NCBI RefSeq assembly: GCF_040712315.1
Contig: NC_134018.1
Span: forward strand, 15,582,835 to 15,646,834
Length of the DNA: 64,000 nt
Source: Castanea sativa
Lineage: Eukaryota > Streptophyta > Magnoliopsida > Fagales > Fagaceae
Reading direction: 5' to 3'
Shown here: positions 35,833 to 52,177 of the stretch, one piece after another
Layout: every line of letters starts with the position of its first letter
Numbering within the stretch: position 1 is the stretch's first letter
Position numbers and translations under genes: made by a program
Notes under the pieces: generated by a model
What the model saw: the letters and a program-made list of their open reading frames with translations, nothing else
The model's database searches: none
What the model was told of the DNA's origin: nothing

Positions 35833-38099
35833 CTGCAAGATGTTCTGCTATCAAGGCTGAAAAAAAAAGGCTAATCTACCAATGTTCTTGTTAATTTGCT
35901 TGATCAATCTTGGATTGTTTTTACATTTGTGCACACATGATATATGTTGCTGAGTGAAACCTAAACTTTGTCGCACCAAAAATCTGATGCTACCTGCACT
36001 AGCTAGGTCAAGGCCTTCTGTTATTTAACGTAAATAAACAGTTTGTTTGTATTTAATGCAACTCTTCGAATTCTAGCTTTTTGCCTGAGCTTTTGTCTTC
36101 TTGTTTTTTTAATTCAACTCCTTAATTTGCTCTATATATTTTTAAGAAACATTGTCTTGGTTTGGGTGCCGCCAAGCTACCACATGGCCCAAATGGAGAT
36201 GAAATGTCAGCAAAAAAGAAATCCTCATATTCCCATCCATCCAAACCATTCATCATTGAGTTTGGTTTGGTTTTAAATTTTACTTGGTCTTGGGCTTGGG
36301 CTTGGGCTTGGGCTTGAGCCAAGTCCATCATAACACAGATTTTGTGGGTTCTCTCTATTCATCAAATTGATTGCCTAGCTAGTGGACCATATCGTCCTAA
36401 GACTGTATTGGGTTGACAATCAACCGTTGGTCCATCCATTTGCTGGCCCTAGTATGCCTTGTCTCATCCACTTTGGGCCCAATTGCAACTAAAAAAATAA
36501 AGTACTTAGTACATACCCGTCAAGAGAAGCGGAACCAAGGAAAACTTCTTCATTTTTATTCCTAAAAATAAATAGTCCATTTTTTTTTAAGGACCAAGCT
36601 GTAGACTTCGAATTAGAAAATGCTATATACAGAGAATATGCTCTCTTTTTATTTTAATTTCCGCTTTTTATAGTATCTATTTGACTTGAAAGTTGAGACA
36701 TGAGTTTTGAAAAGCATGTTTGGGCAATTCATATTGCCAATCCAGTGAAGAATATCCACTATACCACTACTGATTATTTATGCTTGAATGATTTTATTGA
36801 TAAAACTAAACTGAAGGACAATCATTGGACTTAATCGCCAATTTTTGCTGCTGAGCGTGCAGCAAAAATACAAATTCTCTTAACCTAGTGAAAACTACAA
36901 CTCAAAAAAGACTCTTTATATTGAAAACTTGGGTACTGATAGACCAGTCCGCCGTGAAACAATCAAATAACTGTGGATCAATACAATTTTTGGCATCACT
37001 CTCAATAATGATTAATGAGTTCTATATTAACAGGAACCTTATAGCAATCATCATCAAATATAATACATTTAATGTTGCAATCACAATAGACAACTACTTG
37101 TGAGAAAAAAGTCAGTAATTTGTTTATTCAAACCAAAGGTCACTTAAAAAATTGTCATTGCACATTGTCAACTATCAATTAAGCTAATTGTCATACTAAA
37201 AAAAATCACAAGAAACTTGTAATTCGCTATGAATAACCTAGTAAACAACCAATCGTTTTGTTTTTTTTAAGAAAAATTTAAAAAATACATATTAAATTAA
37301 GCTAATTGTAATACATTTTTTTATAAAAATTTTGTTATTTTTTGAGAAAATTTTTTAAAAATACATATTAAATTGTAATTGATAAAATATAAAGTAAAAT
37401 ACAAAATAATTTGAGCAAAAAATAAATTTTTTTTTTAGGGACAAGAACAAAACTTTTTTGCATCACATTATATTCTCTCCATTACAGACTTTTTAGTTTA
37501 TAGTTTCCCACTAAACATTTGTTCTTAAAATGAAATAAAAATAGCAAAATACTGTAATAAATTGGGAGAGAACATCCAAACTTCCAAAGGGACGGCAGCA
37601 GCAGATTGTCATTGTACTCATGGGTTCTCTTCTTTACCTTTCTCCTCATTTGGCCTCTTCACATTCCCTCTCTCTCCCTCTCCCCTTTGAGCAGCATCTT
37701 GGATTCTCTCTCTTGCATTCAGCGTTTGACAACCACAATGGTTCAGTTTTATATGTTGTTGGATTTGGTGGGTTTTGACTTTTGAGTAATTGAGGGCAGT
37801 GTGGCATTTTGAGGTGGTTCTTGTTCTTTGGCTGGTTTGGAGGACTGGGTCATGCTGGTTTTCTCGAAATGAAGAATTAAATGGCGACATTGAAAAGCTT
37901 CATTTGAATTGGTTTTTTTTTTTTTCATCTCCACCTCCACTGACCTTCAATATGCTGCTGTCATTGGAGCACACTTGATCATGGTATTCTCTTCTAGAGT
38001 AGTATTTTGTCTCTGTCAGCTTACATAGATGTTGATTGGGCTGTTGGGTGTTGATACCTTCTAAAGACACTTAACATTAGCTTAAATTGTTTGTCTTGT
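35833..38099. other. Intergenic DNA downstream of RKD gene
   Basis: No gene seen. 36285-36316 is a short (cttggg)n array. 37010-37260 resembles 11290-11340 plus 12500-12600 but without the hAT-like element that sits between those two there. 37600-37980 is open on the plus strand only in short frames and has no recognisable family. Confidence 0.5.
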
Positions 38100-38751
38100 C
38101 TTGGCATCAATCCCACTTCTTGGTCTGTCAAGAAAAAATCCATTGTATTTCACTCCTCCACTGAAGTTGAATACCAATCTTTGCTTCCACAGCTACTTTA
38201 GTTATGTTGGATTTGTATGATTCTATAGGGCTTTGGGTGTTTTCATTCATCATATTCCTCGGATTTGGTGTGACAATGTTTCGGCACTTGCCATTGCCAC
38301 AAATCATGTCCAGGGGTGGAACATGTATAAAATTCGAACCAATTTAAAATTGTCATACAGGAAATATGAAAAGTTAATATCATTCTAGTACTGATCATAT
38401 CTGATATTTTTCCCCAAGGGCTTATCTTCTCCGCGTTTTATTCAATTAAAGAACAAACTATTGCTTACTTATATGCCCATTAGTTTGAGGGGAGATGTTA
38501 ATATTACTGACGACACTTGCACCACTCAGCCAGTTGACACTCACAACTCAGTCAAGATTCTAGCAGCTGCTGAGTTAAATTAGTTGCATGGAACTAACAA
38601 TTAGTTATGGCTTGTACTCCCATGTGTTTTATTAAAATGTGTTTATATACCAATAGTGTGCAGATCACATGCTCATGTGAATAGAATCATTCTTCTGCAG
38701 TTAATCCTTCCTTCATTTTTATCTTTGTTTTCTGCTTCTTCTGGTTCTGCA
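38100..38751 (+). mobile_element. Ty1/Copia remnant: RNase H end, PPT and 3' LTR
   Basis: 38110-38300 encodes broken RNase H (SWSVKKKSIVFHSSTEVEYQ, then an interrupted cysteine-tryptophan block and CDN-like region). 38430-38490 gives the Copia C-terminus (QLKNKLLLTYMPISLRG). A purine tract (ttgaggggaga) ends at 38495, directly before an LTR-like TGTTAATATTAC start. The LTR end near 38751 (ttctgca) is a guess. No 5' part is present. Confidence 0.75.
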
Positions 38752-39082
38752 CTTACTGCTTTTGTGATTCAAAATCTCTGTGCACTTTAAATAGGATCCA
38801 TGGTTTATATGTCAATAAAATGCCAGAGAAGCCCATAAGTAAACGTCTTAATTATTTAGATTTTAGATAAGAACTGGCTATAATAGTCCATCCATTCAAT
38901 TAAAGAAAATAAAGAAAAGGTCATTAGTTTTACACACCCATGCAAGTACCAACTATGAACCCCCAAATGATAGAATTTAAATCTGGAAACAAAAAGATGC
39001 CAAAGAATCTAGTCTCAAATGCACCACTAAATACTTCAAAACTTTCACATATAACATCTCATGCAAGCTATTTATGAATTCC

Positions 39083-42587
<3,505 letters not shown>

Positions 42588-42787
42588 TTTTTTTTTCTTT
42601 TTTCGGTTGACTGAAGGAACCTTATTCAGTCCGAACTATAAAAGTAGTTAACTGCTGCTAATAGCAGAGAAGAACAAAAATACTAGCAGTTAGCAGCTGC
42701 AAATCAAAACAAAAGAATTGCGTGACGAAGGGCTTAAATTTAAATAATCTATTAGCCCCTTCATCACGATTCTAGCTACAAAGACTT

Positions 42788-42895
42788 AGGCCGTTTTGTT
42801 AGTATACCGTTTGTGATATTAGACCTGTTAGTATACTAGATTTTTCATGTTCTAACTTAACTAACTAATCTCTCCAAAAAAAAAAAAAAAAAAAG
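42788..42895 (+). mobile_element. Short poly-A retroposon upstream of the S-domain kinase
   Basis: A 108-bp insertion ending in an 18-base A run, bounded by an exact 11-bp repeat tacaaagactt (42777-42787 and 42896-42906). The paralogous flank near 25120 (aaacaaagacttg) lacks it. There are no clear A or B boxes, so I cannot say whether it is a SINE, a LINE tail or a processed transcript. Confidence 0.8.
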
Positions 42896-42906
42896 TACAA
42901 AGACTT

Positions 42907-45416
42907 GGAGGACTTAATGGGTTTGTAAATGACTGAATTGTGATGATGTTACGATATTCGAATGACTTCTAATTCAAACAGGACTTTCTATTTTTCCAAC
43001 GTGTGCAGCACGAATTCAAAACTGATTTATGTTAAAACGTGGGAGCTCTTTTAGTGTTCCTTTGGTTGGGAAGATGGAAGAAGACTTTATTTGTTTCGGT
43101 AATAATGTTTTTTAGAAAATGAGTTATTTTTAAAAGAAATATTTTTTATAAAATTATCTTATTTTTCTATGTTTGGTAATAATTTTAAATGAATTTAAAA
43201 ATAATCTTTTAACTTCCCTTATTTAGAAGATAGAGTTGTTTTTCAAAATAAATTAGTAAAATAATATATAAAAACAATTTATACTTTTTATGTTGATTAA
43301 AAATAATTTTTTTAACTTATTTTTTCTAATACTACTTAACACTGGAAAACACATAAGAGAGGACTGAAAATATACGAGACTAACGAAGAAAATTTTATTT
43401 TTTTTAAATGTTTTGTTGGAAAGAAGAGATGATTGAAAATTGGTGGGACCAGTTGTTTTATCTCGGGCCTTCCAAAAACTAATATCTCCAATTTGAAGTG
43501 AAAATGAGAGAAAACAAAGCTTTTTTTGCTGGACAATTTTGTCCCCCTTTTCACGTTAGTAGACTTCAGCCACAACTTTTTTTTTTGGGTCTACCTGTTG
43601 CTTCTATCCTATTCCAATTAACTTTTTTTTTTTTTTTGAAACGTCCTATTCCAATTAACTTTAAGTCTTTAACTTATTATTATTATTATTTTTTTTGTCT
43701 TTATGCAAAATCTAAATGAGCAAACTACCTACGTTTTAACGTTCTCAGACAATTCATTTGAGATTTTTTTTCTTTATTTTTTAATATTTTTAATTAATCA
43801 CATTTTTATATATAAAAATAAAGAAATATAAATAAGTTAAAATAAATTAATAATTATATTTTCAATTTCATAATGTGTCCAATCATTTCTTATATACTAT
43901 ATAATTGAGGCATAAGAATAAATTCATACAAACTATATTTTTTCAAAGTTTAACTATAAACCCATCACTAATTGAATAATTATTATATAGTGTCAGCTTG
44001 TGTTGATAATTAATCTTTACTTAAAGGAGAGGGAATAAAAAAAAGCTCATAGGATTGCATCGTATATTTCACTAATGTGGACTCCTAATCCAGTAAGAAT
44101 ACAATTTAAAGAAAAAAACAAAAACAAAAAATTATGATACCATGTACCAAACGAAAATCACATTATCTAATTTTAATCATCTTCATTCGGTACCTCACTG
44201 GCTCAGAGTTACAATCTCACACATATAAAAAAAGACCATAAAATCTTATCCCAGAAAAAAAGAGAAAAAGACCATCAAAATAAAATGTGGGTTTTCTTAT
44301 CAGCTGCAATGCGGTTAATCTATAATCTTTGATCTTGGAGAGGAAAAAACCTATTGGGCCCAAAATGATTGTGCTGGTACGAATCCCACAAGCCTAAAGT
44401 AGTGGAACGAGCAACCCACATCAAAAGTCGATGGCCGAACCTCAAACATGGCCATAGGCACAGAGCCCAAAGTAGTGACTCTCTTAAGTCTTAACCTTTT
44501 TATTTTATTTTATTTATTTTTACCTATTTTGGCTACCTTGAACCGGCCACTTTCACAATCACATTCCCACGCACTCAGATTCAGGTTCTGAACATTAACA
44601 TGAAATTTTTTTGCAATCAGTTTAAAAAATATGAATTATTTATTTATTGCTATGACAGTTTTTTTTAATTATAAAAAAGTTGATTTTCCCTTACAAAACC
44701 ACTCAAGGTGAATGGTAACAGCTTCTGTTTGTTCTTCTCTTCCAAGGTATGGAGTAAAACTAATAGTTTAAATTCCTCCTAAATATATCTCTTTTGGGAA
44801 AAACTTAGATATAATTTCTTAAATGCTACTATAACTTAGTTTCTCAATCAAATTCAACCACAGTTGCATTGACCAATGAACTACTTGGTTGGATTTATTC
44901 TCTTTAAAAAAGTATAACATTATTTGTCACAATAGTCAATACAACTATTTAAACCTTAATGATTTCCAAGTTTTTCAGGCTAAATTATTATACTATTTTA
45001 TTTATTCCAAAAAATGGAATTTGCCTAGGCCTTGGCCTTTTTTTGAGGGTAGGCTTTCAGAACTAGCCCTAAGTCCCTCCTTAATATCAGTCCATGAATA
45101 TCTTTATGCAGTTATGCTAAAAATAAAAGAAGAAGAAGAAAAGACGGTATATAATGAAAGCAGGAGAAACAGGAAGAAGAAGCTTTTAATGTAGGACTTG
45201 ATAGTCATCAACATGGCAATGAGTAAATGACTAATGCTAAATTTTGGTTTCTCAAGTTCAATAATATTATTGTTTATTTAAAACATGCTTAGGTAACAAG
45301 ATAAACAATTGAGGTATGATCACCAAAGTCTAAATTGTCACCGAGCTTCCAAAATTGAGATTGTCATGTCATTTAAAGAACAAATTTTTGGCTTTCTTTT
45401 AGATGAACCCAAATCC
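42907..45416. repeat. Upstream flank of S-domain kinase, copy 2
   Basis: Similar to 48960-51870 over most of its length and to 24953-25930 and 9763-10900 in parts. No gene is supported. An open stretch at 44889-45194 has no recognisable family and its frame is not kept in the copy at 10688. Confidence 0.72.
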
Positions 45417-45796
45417 TCAATACCTCTGGCAAATGAAAACATTGATGAACATCGAGATCACATCTAATATGGTAGGCCTATCAGCTGCATTTTCTTGGAC
45501 ACAAAGGAGTGCTATGTTTATGTAACTCAAAAGGGCATTCGCAGGAGGAGTATCTCCAAGGATTGGATCCATCAACTCCAACGACCTATTGCTTTTCCAC
45601 AAATCCCACGCCTGAGGAAAATTTAGCACCAAAATTAAAAGTAAGTGCCATTCATGATGCTCTAAGCATAGTATACATCACAAATAAGAAGAATTACAAA
45701 CTGACTTAAAGGAGCATTAGAAATGATCTTGGGTAAAATACCGAAAAGTAGCTACAGAAGTTTAGAGGAAACTTAATTTGACACGGGTATATAACC

Positions 45797-45970
45797 TTTT
45801 TTTTTATTTTTAAGAGAGAGTTTCAACTTATGACGTCCGCTCCTGATGATAGCTCTTTATCGTCAGACCAAGGCACCAATAAGTTTTTGGTATAGGCGAG
45901 GATTGAACCCCAGATCTCTTATTCAACCGTCATAAATTTTATCAGTTGAGTTAGTTGGAACCCACATTGA
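45797..45970 (-). mobile_element. tRNA-derived SINE, family B
   Basis: Minus orientation: A-box-like ctcaactgataaa, B-box-like ggggttcaatcctcg, then a body ending in an A-rich tail near 45797. Near-matching flanks tatataacc (45788-45796) and tatatagcc (45971-45979). It lies in the last intron of the broken kinase. Confidence 0.8.
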
Positions 45971-46189
45971 TATATAGCCTTTAAATCAACTTTACTGACT
46001 CAGACTATAATCCTTTGAAAGGTCAAGAAATGGTATAATTCACACACACGGACTCAAATGGTCAAACACAAACACATTCTCTAAGCTACTTAAAAGAAAG
46101 AGGGTCCATTACTCACATATCCAATAAGATTGATAGAGTCACTTTGATAGAAACCAGTATTCTTCTTGCCACTCAAGATCTCTAACAAT

Positions 46190-46837
46190 CAGTGTCGGCT
46201 TTACAGGGTAAGCAATTGATGTAGTCACCTAAGACCCCAAATAGAAGAAAAAAAAAAGGCCCCAAACTTTAATTTAATTAAGCTCAAATATTAGCCATTA
46301 CTTAAAATAATTTTTTTATCAAGTAGAAATGTTACATTCACAACATTTTTTACAATATTTTTACAACAAATTCTAAGTAGTAGGTTATTAGAGGCTGTTA
46401 CTTATTAATAACAACATAAATAATCTCGGTAGTAAGTTTAAATTAGAACTAGTAATAGCTTCAAAATTAGGATTTGTGGTGAAAATATTATGAATGTGGC
46501 ACATCTAAAAAAAAGAAATATAGAAAAAAAATTCACAATGTTTTTCACAATAATTGAGTTGACAAACTTTTATTAGTTTTTACCTAGGTCCAACACTAAT
46601 TTTACTCTTTTACTTACCACTTTCAATCTACCATATCAACAGGTGTGAAAGTTTTGTCAATTTTTTGTGTCTACAGACTTTTTTTAAAAAAAAATCTACA
46701 TTGTTCATGTTAATTAGTAATAATTTTTTCTCTAAAACAAGATAGTAAAATTGAAGTAATATTTTTTTTAAGTCATATATAAATATATTAAAGGCCTCAA
46801 TTTTAGTTTTCGCCTTAGGCGCATCAAGCTGCCCCTG
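46190..46837. mobile_element. hAT-like element (648 bp) inserted in kinase pseudogene exon
   Basis: Flanked by ctaacaat (46182-46189) and ctaataat (46838-46845), an 8-bp duplication with one difference. Termini cagtgtcggctt and the inverse of caggggcagctt match at 9 of 12 positions. Removing it and one duplication rejoins the conserved kinase run between GVL and LLEILSG. No transposase. Confidence 0.85.
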
Positions 46838-48290
46838 CTAATAATAATACTCCAAAACTAAAAACGTCAGATTTAATTGAGAAGAGACCTTCCATTGCAT
46901 ATTCCAAGGACATATAGCCATTGTATTTCATTGTTAAACAAACTAGTTAGTAGCTTCATTGTGAACACTTCGTATTTATTACCGATATTTGCTATAGAGC
47001 ATACATACTTGTGGATTCTACTAACTACATACCCACTATTCGGTTGGTTGCTTGTGACCTATTCCCACAAAAAATTCTTGCCAATCAAAAATCTGATATT
47101 TTAGGATTCATGTCTTTATCCAGCAAGATGTTACTAGCCTTCGAATCTCTGTGAATGATTTGTAACCTTGAATACTGATGGAGGTAAAGAAGCCCTTGAA
47201 CAATCTCTTCAATGATGTGAGTTTGGGTTGCCCAATCTATTATCCCGTGTCTAATTGGATCTGTCTCAATACCACATGTAGATAGTCAGATAGAAGACAG
47301 GAAAGAATTGGCGGGCATTATGTGTATGATACCCTAGTTACAACCAGATTTTGAACTATGAACAAGCATAATGTAAGCAGACGACTTTGAAAGTAATTAA
47401 GCTTGTGTAAAATTACATACCAGAAAGGAAATAATCTAAGCTTTTATTGGGCAAATATTCATAGATCAAAATCTTTTCATCTCTTTCGATGCAGCAGCCA
47501 AGCAGTTTCACAAGATTCTTGTGTTGGAGTTTGGCTATAAGCATTGCCTCATTTTTTAGCTCTTCCCATCCTTGTCCAGATTTTCTCGGAAGTCTTTTTA
47601 CTGCTACTAATTGTCCATTCAGCAAGGATCCCTGAAAACAATTCTTTTAACTTAGTTTTTGATTAAACCTTAAGAAGAATCCACATCAAACAATTATTAT
47701 AGCTTAAATCCTAGTGTTGGAGGTATTAGGCTTACAATATAATTAGGCCTCGCCCATGTATACCTAATACCTCTAACACCTAGCATCAGTTTCATGCAAG
47801 TATTAGGACTTCAACATTTGTGTTAAAGGTTAATTGTGGAATATTATATATTACTTCAGAATTTCTCTTCTAAGATCAATGTGGTTAGTTATTGAAACGT
47901 AGTAAACAGGTCCAAAACCACCCTCTCCAAGCTTATTTGAGGCACTGAAGTAATTAGTAGTAGTAGATACACTAGAAAAACTAAAGAGTGCAAGCTCTAT
48001 TTCCTTATTTCTACCTTTCCCAGTCCTCTTCTTGTTGATTAGTCATCGTTCTGTAGCCCTGTTGCTAAAATCAAATGATATCAAGTCCTCCCCTGCTTGA
48101 TCAAGAAGATGGTCCCAATTAGTCCAACCTGTGTGGTCCTGTTTCTCAAATCAAATTGTAACAAGTCCTCCCCAACTTGATCATGAAAATGGTGGTCCTG
48201 TTTCTCAAATCAAATTATAACAAGTGCTCCCCTACTTGATCATGAAGATGGTTGGTCTAATCTAATCTAATCCTAAAATGATTCATAAAA

Positions 48291-48748
48291 GCCATCATCG
48301 CTCAACTAATAACTGGGTTCTGTCACATAGTTGCAGAGGAATATATGCATCTAATTTCAAAAGTATTTAATTGTTTTGATGAAATTCTTAAAAGAGTTCT
48401 TATGCAAGCAGCGGGAAGTCAATCTTAGTTTTATTTTATTTTTAATTATTTTTTAAGGTTTAGGGGCAATTTGGACTGCAAGCTTTTTATAGAACTAGAG
48501 GAATTTTCTCATGAAAGCTCACGAGAAGAAAAGATGGGGTTTCTCTCTAAAAGCTTTGAGTTTGTTCCTCTCTAACCTCACTAAAAATCATGCATAAGTG
48601 GGTGCTACATGTAGGGTTAGAATTCTAATCATAATAGGATTTGGATTTCGTTTCTACCATTCTTACTCAAGCGAGCATTAGGGTGGTCAATTAGTGGGCT
48701 TTAATGAGCTGCTTGAGCCTGCATGTATTTACTTGCTTGAATGAGCCT
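48291..48748. other. Intergenic DNA
   Basis: No feature recognised apart from a T-run at its right end that belongs to the SINE that follows. Confidence 0.4.
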
Positions 48749-48954
48749 TTTTTTTTTTTTCATTTCTTTTTTATAAGATAGAATTTCTACTCTAACCTAA
48801 TCTAAGTGTATATGTGTGTGAAGCTTCATCCTAGAGACTAAGTGTATATGTGTGTGAAGCTCCCTCCTAGAGACTTGAACCCCAGCCCTTGTCTCCCACA
48901 CCCCACAAGCATTTATACTTGTGGAGTGACCACCGCACCAAGGATGAGCGGTGG
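48749..48954 (-). mobile_element. SINE family A, copy 3, with internal duplication
   Basis: Reverse orientation relative to the copies at 11119 and 55217. The B-box-like ggggttcaagtctc is on the minus strand, and the A tail is read as a T-rich run near 48750-48770. A block of about 41 bp (aagtgtatatgtgtgtgaagct plus cctagagact) is present twice in a row, unlike the other two copies. Target-site duplication not found. Confidence 0.78.
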
Positions 48955-50568
48955 TTTGTTAGAAAGATTGAATGCTCTGTTTATTTCAATAATAATGTTT
49001 TCTACAAAATAAATTATTTTTTAATAAATATTTTCTATAAAATTATCTCATTTTCTGATGTTTGGTAGTAATCTTAAATGAATTTAAAAACAATTTTTTA
49101 ACTTCCTTTATTTAACTTAATGTGAGATAGAATTGTTTTCCAATAAAAAATTTAGTGGAATACAATCTATAAAAATAAGTCATACTTTGTATGTTGACCA
49201 AAAATAATTTTCTTTTGACTTATTTTTTCTAATACTATGAAACATTAAAAAACACAAAAAATTACAAATAGAGCATAAGGGATGACTGAAAAAATATGAG
49301 AGAATAACAAAGAAAAAATATTATTTTTGTAAGTGTTTTTTAAGAAAGAGGAGATGGTGGAAAATTGGTACGACCAAGTGTTTTATTCTGGGCGTACCAA
49401 AAACCAATATCTCCAATTTAAGAGAAAATGAGAGAGAAAACAGAGCTTTATGGCGCTGGAGAATTTTCCCCCCCTTTTCACGTTAGTAGACTTCAGCCAC
49501 AACCTTTTTTATTTTTTATTTTTTTCCTCTACCTGTTGCTTCTATCCTATTACAATAAACTTTAAGTCTTTAACTTATTATTATTATTATTATATAAAAC
49601 CGAAACCTAACCGAAACCTCTGAAGCTCCCACAATTTTTCACGTCAGTACAATATTTAAATAAAATAATCATTTTATTTAAGAAAAAAATTATTTTTGCT
49701 TAGTCCAAATTCAACAAAGAGGTAAACTCTATCTCTCTAACAAATCTAACTTAAACTCAAACACATCATTTTTTTTTATCACTTTTTTAAATAAAATTAT
49801 TTTTGTTTAGTCCAAATTTAACAAGGAGTGAAATTTTATCTCTCTAACAAGTCCAATTTAAACTCAAACTCATCATTATCATTTTTTTAAACAAAATTAT
49901 TTTTGTTTAGTCCAACCTTAATAAGAAGTGAAACTCTATCTTCCTGACAAGTCTAACTTAAACTCAAACTCAAATATTGACTAAAAAAGAAAACTTAAAT
50001 AAATCCTATATTAAGATTATCCTAAACGTGGCTTAATTTGGATAAATATAAAAATCATCAACTATTGATAAAGTTCAACTTCTTTGGATAATAGAAGAAT
50101 TCTATTGCAACTTCTTTAAAATGTAATTTTCGTACATAAACCACCAAACTCTTTTTAACACTTTTTTACTAGATAAAAAAGCTTGTAATAATTGAAATTA
50201 TACTTTTGAATGTAACTTATCTTTCTTTTATATTTCTCTATTTTTTAGTTATATATATTTTTTTTTGTTTCAATAATTTCTAAGCAGTGAATTATCTGAT
50301 TCTTTAATATTTTTTGGTCTTTTAGAAGTTTTAATATTTGAATTTTTGAGTTATTTTTTTGTAGTATCTGAAATTGTCTGACAAATTTTTTGTAAACCAT
50401 TGCACGTTCAAGCAATGACTTCTTCATCCAATTGTAACACAAATTGAAACCATATAAGAGCAAATCATGCAATGGTGTAATTTTTTAATCAATTTAAGAT
50501 TTTATAAAATTATTTTAGTCTACCTCACAAATATGTAAGTTCCCGTGTATAGCACGGGTTAGCAACTA

Positions 50569-50624
<56 letters not shown>

Positions 50625-51870
50625 CAATTTTTTTTGGTCTTATCCAAAATCTAAATGAGCAAACTACCAACGTTTTAACGACAATTCATTTGAGACTTTT
50701 TTTCTTTCTTTTTTAATATTTTGTTTTAGCCAATTTAATTAATCACATTTTTTATATATAATAATAAAGAGATATAAATAAGTTAAAATAAATTAATAAT
50801 TATAGTGTCAATTTCATAATGTGTCCAATTATTTCTCATATACTATATAATTGAGGCATAAATATAAATTCATACAAACTACATTTTTTCATAGTTTAAT
50901 TATAAACCCATCACTAATTGAATAATTATTACAGTGTCAGCTTGTGTTGATAATTTCTGTCAAGCTTGTGTTGATAATTAATCTTTACTTAAGAGAGGGG
51001 AAAAAAAAAGCTCATAAGATTGCATCGTCTATGTCACTAATGTAGACTCCTAATCCAGTAAGAATACATTTTAAAGAAAAAAAAACAAAGCAAAAAATTA
51101 TGATACCATGTATCAAACGAAAATCACATTCTCTAATTTTAATCATCTTCATTTGGTACCTCATTGGCTCAGAGTTACAATCCCACACACATAAAAAAAA
51201 GACCATAAAATCTTATCCCAGAAAAAAAAGAGAAAAAGACCATCAAAATAAAATGTGGGTTTTCTTATCAGGTGCAATGCGGTTAATCTACAATTTTTGA
51301 TCTTGGAGAGGAAAAACCTTGTGGGCCCAAAATGATTGTGCTAGTACGAATCCCACAAGCCCAATGTAGTGGAACCGAGCAACCCACATCAAAAGTCGAT
51401 GGCCCAACTTCAGACATGGCCACGGGCAGAGAGCCCAAAGTAGTGACTCTCTTTAAGTCTTAACCTTTTTTTTTTTTTTTTAATTTTTTTTTTTTTTTAC
51501 CTATCCTGGCTACCTTGAACCAGCCACTCTCACAATCACATTCCCACACGCTCAGAATCAGGTTCTGAACACTAACATGAAATTTTTTTGTGATCAGTTT
51601 AAAAAGTATGAATTATTTATTTATTTATTGCTATGACAGATTTTTTTTTTTTTTAATTATAGAAAAGTTGGTTTGCCCTTACAAACTATCATCAATCTTA
51701 TCTGTTTGTCTCTAATAACATCCATTTGGATTTGTTTTTCATAAATCTAAAAGAAGTAACATTTAAATTTGTTTATTTTCTCCCACCTTTTCTTTTAGTG
51801 CTCGGTAAAAATCTTGATATATCTTTACAGGAGCAAAGCTTTTTGTAGTCTTACTCTGAGGTTCTCACAA
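48955..51870. repeat. Upstream flank of S-domain kinase, copy 3
   Basis: Collinear with 43075-44700. Matches include ttggtagtaatcttaaatga, cacgttagtagacttcagcc, taagtctttaacttatt and gttacaatcccacaca. It is interrupted by a Helitron-like insertion (49595-50569). No gene seen. Confidence 0.78.
49595..50569 (+). mobile_element. Helitron-like insertion in an (ATT)n tract
   Basis: The 3' end has a hairpin, cccgtg-tatag-cacggg, at 50542-50557, followed by CTAA|T (50566-50570), a Helitron CTRR-T terminus. The 5' end near 49595 (atataaaaccgaaacc) is approximate. The paralogous site near 43671-43692 is an uninterrupted short (ATT)n run, which serves as an empty site. The interior has three copies of a roughly 110-bp unit (caagtccaacttaaactc, agtgaaactctatct) at 49660-49980, also seen at 51900-52090. 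Confidence 0.72.
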
Positions 51871-52139
51871 TTTTTCATGTCGGTACAATATTTAAATAAA
51901 ATTATAATTTTATTTAAATAAAATGATTTTTTTTAGTTCAAACTTAACTAGAAGTGAAACTCTATCTTTTTAATAAGTCCAACTTAAACTCAAACTCATC
52001 ATTATCATTTTTTTTTAAATAAAATTATTTTTGTTTAATCAAAAAACAAGGAGTGAAACTCTATCTCTCTAACAAGTTCAACTTTTTTTGAAGCCTCAAA
52101 CTCAAATGTTGATAATCTATATAAATACATGATAGGACT

Positions 52140-52177
<38 letters not shown>

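Larger units (their letters stand above)
45430..48290 (-). pseudogene. S-domain/CRK-type receptor kinase, kinase half only, broken
   Basis: Exon-like pieces on the minus strand: about 48040-47886 ([30 protein letters not shown]), 47625-47416 ([40 protein letters not shown]), about 47280-47095 ([17 protein letters not shown]), 46915-46855 joined to 46181-46110 across an insertion ([20 protein letters not shown], then LEILSGKKNTGFYQSD) and 45613-45430 (LWKSNRSLELMDPILGD, ALLCVQENAADRPT). Lesions: HRDLK reads HRDSK, and the Gly codon of DFG is TGA. A hAT-like element splits exon 6. The extracellular region is absent. Juxtamembrane sequence upstream (48050-48260) is tandemly repeated about three times with a unit near 65 bp. 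Confidence 0.88.
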
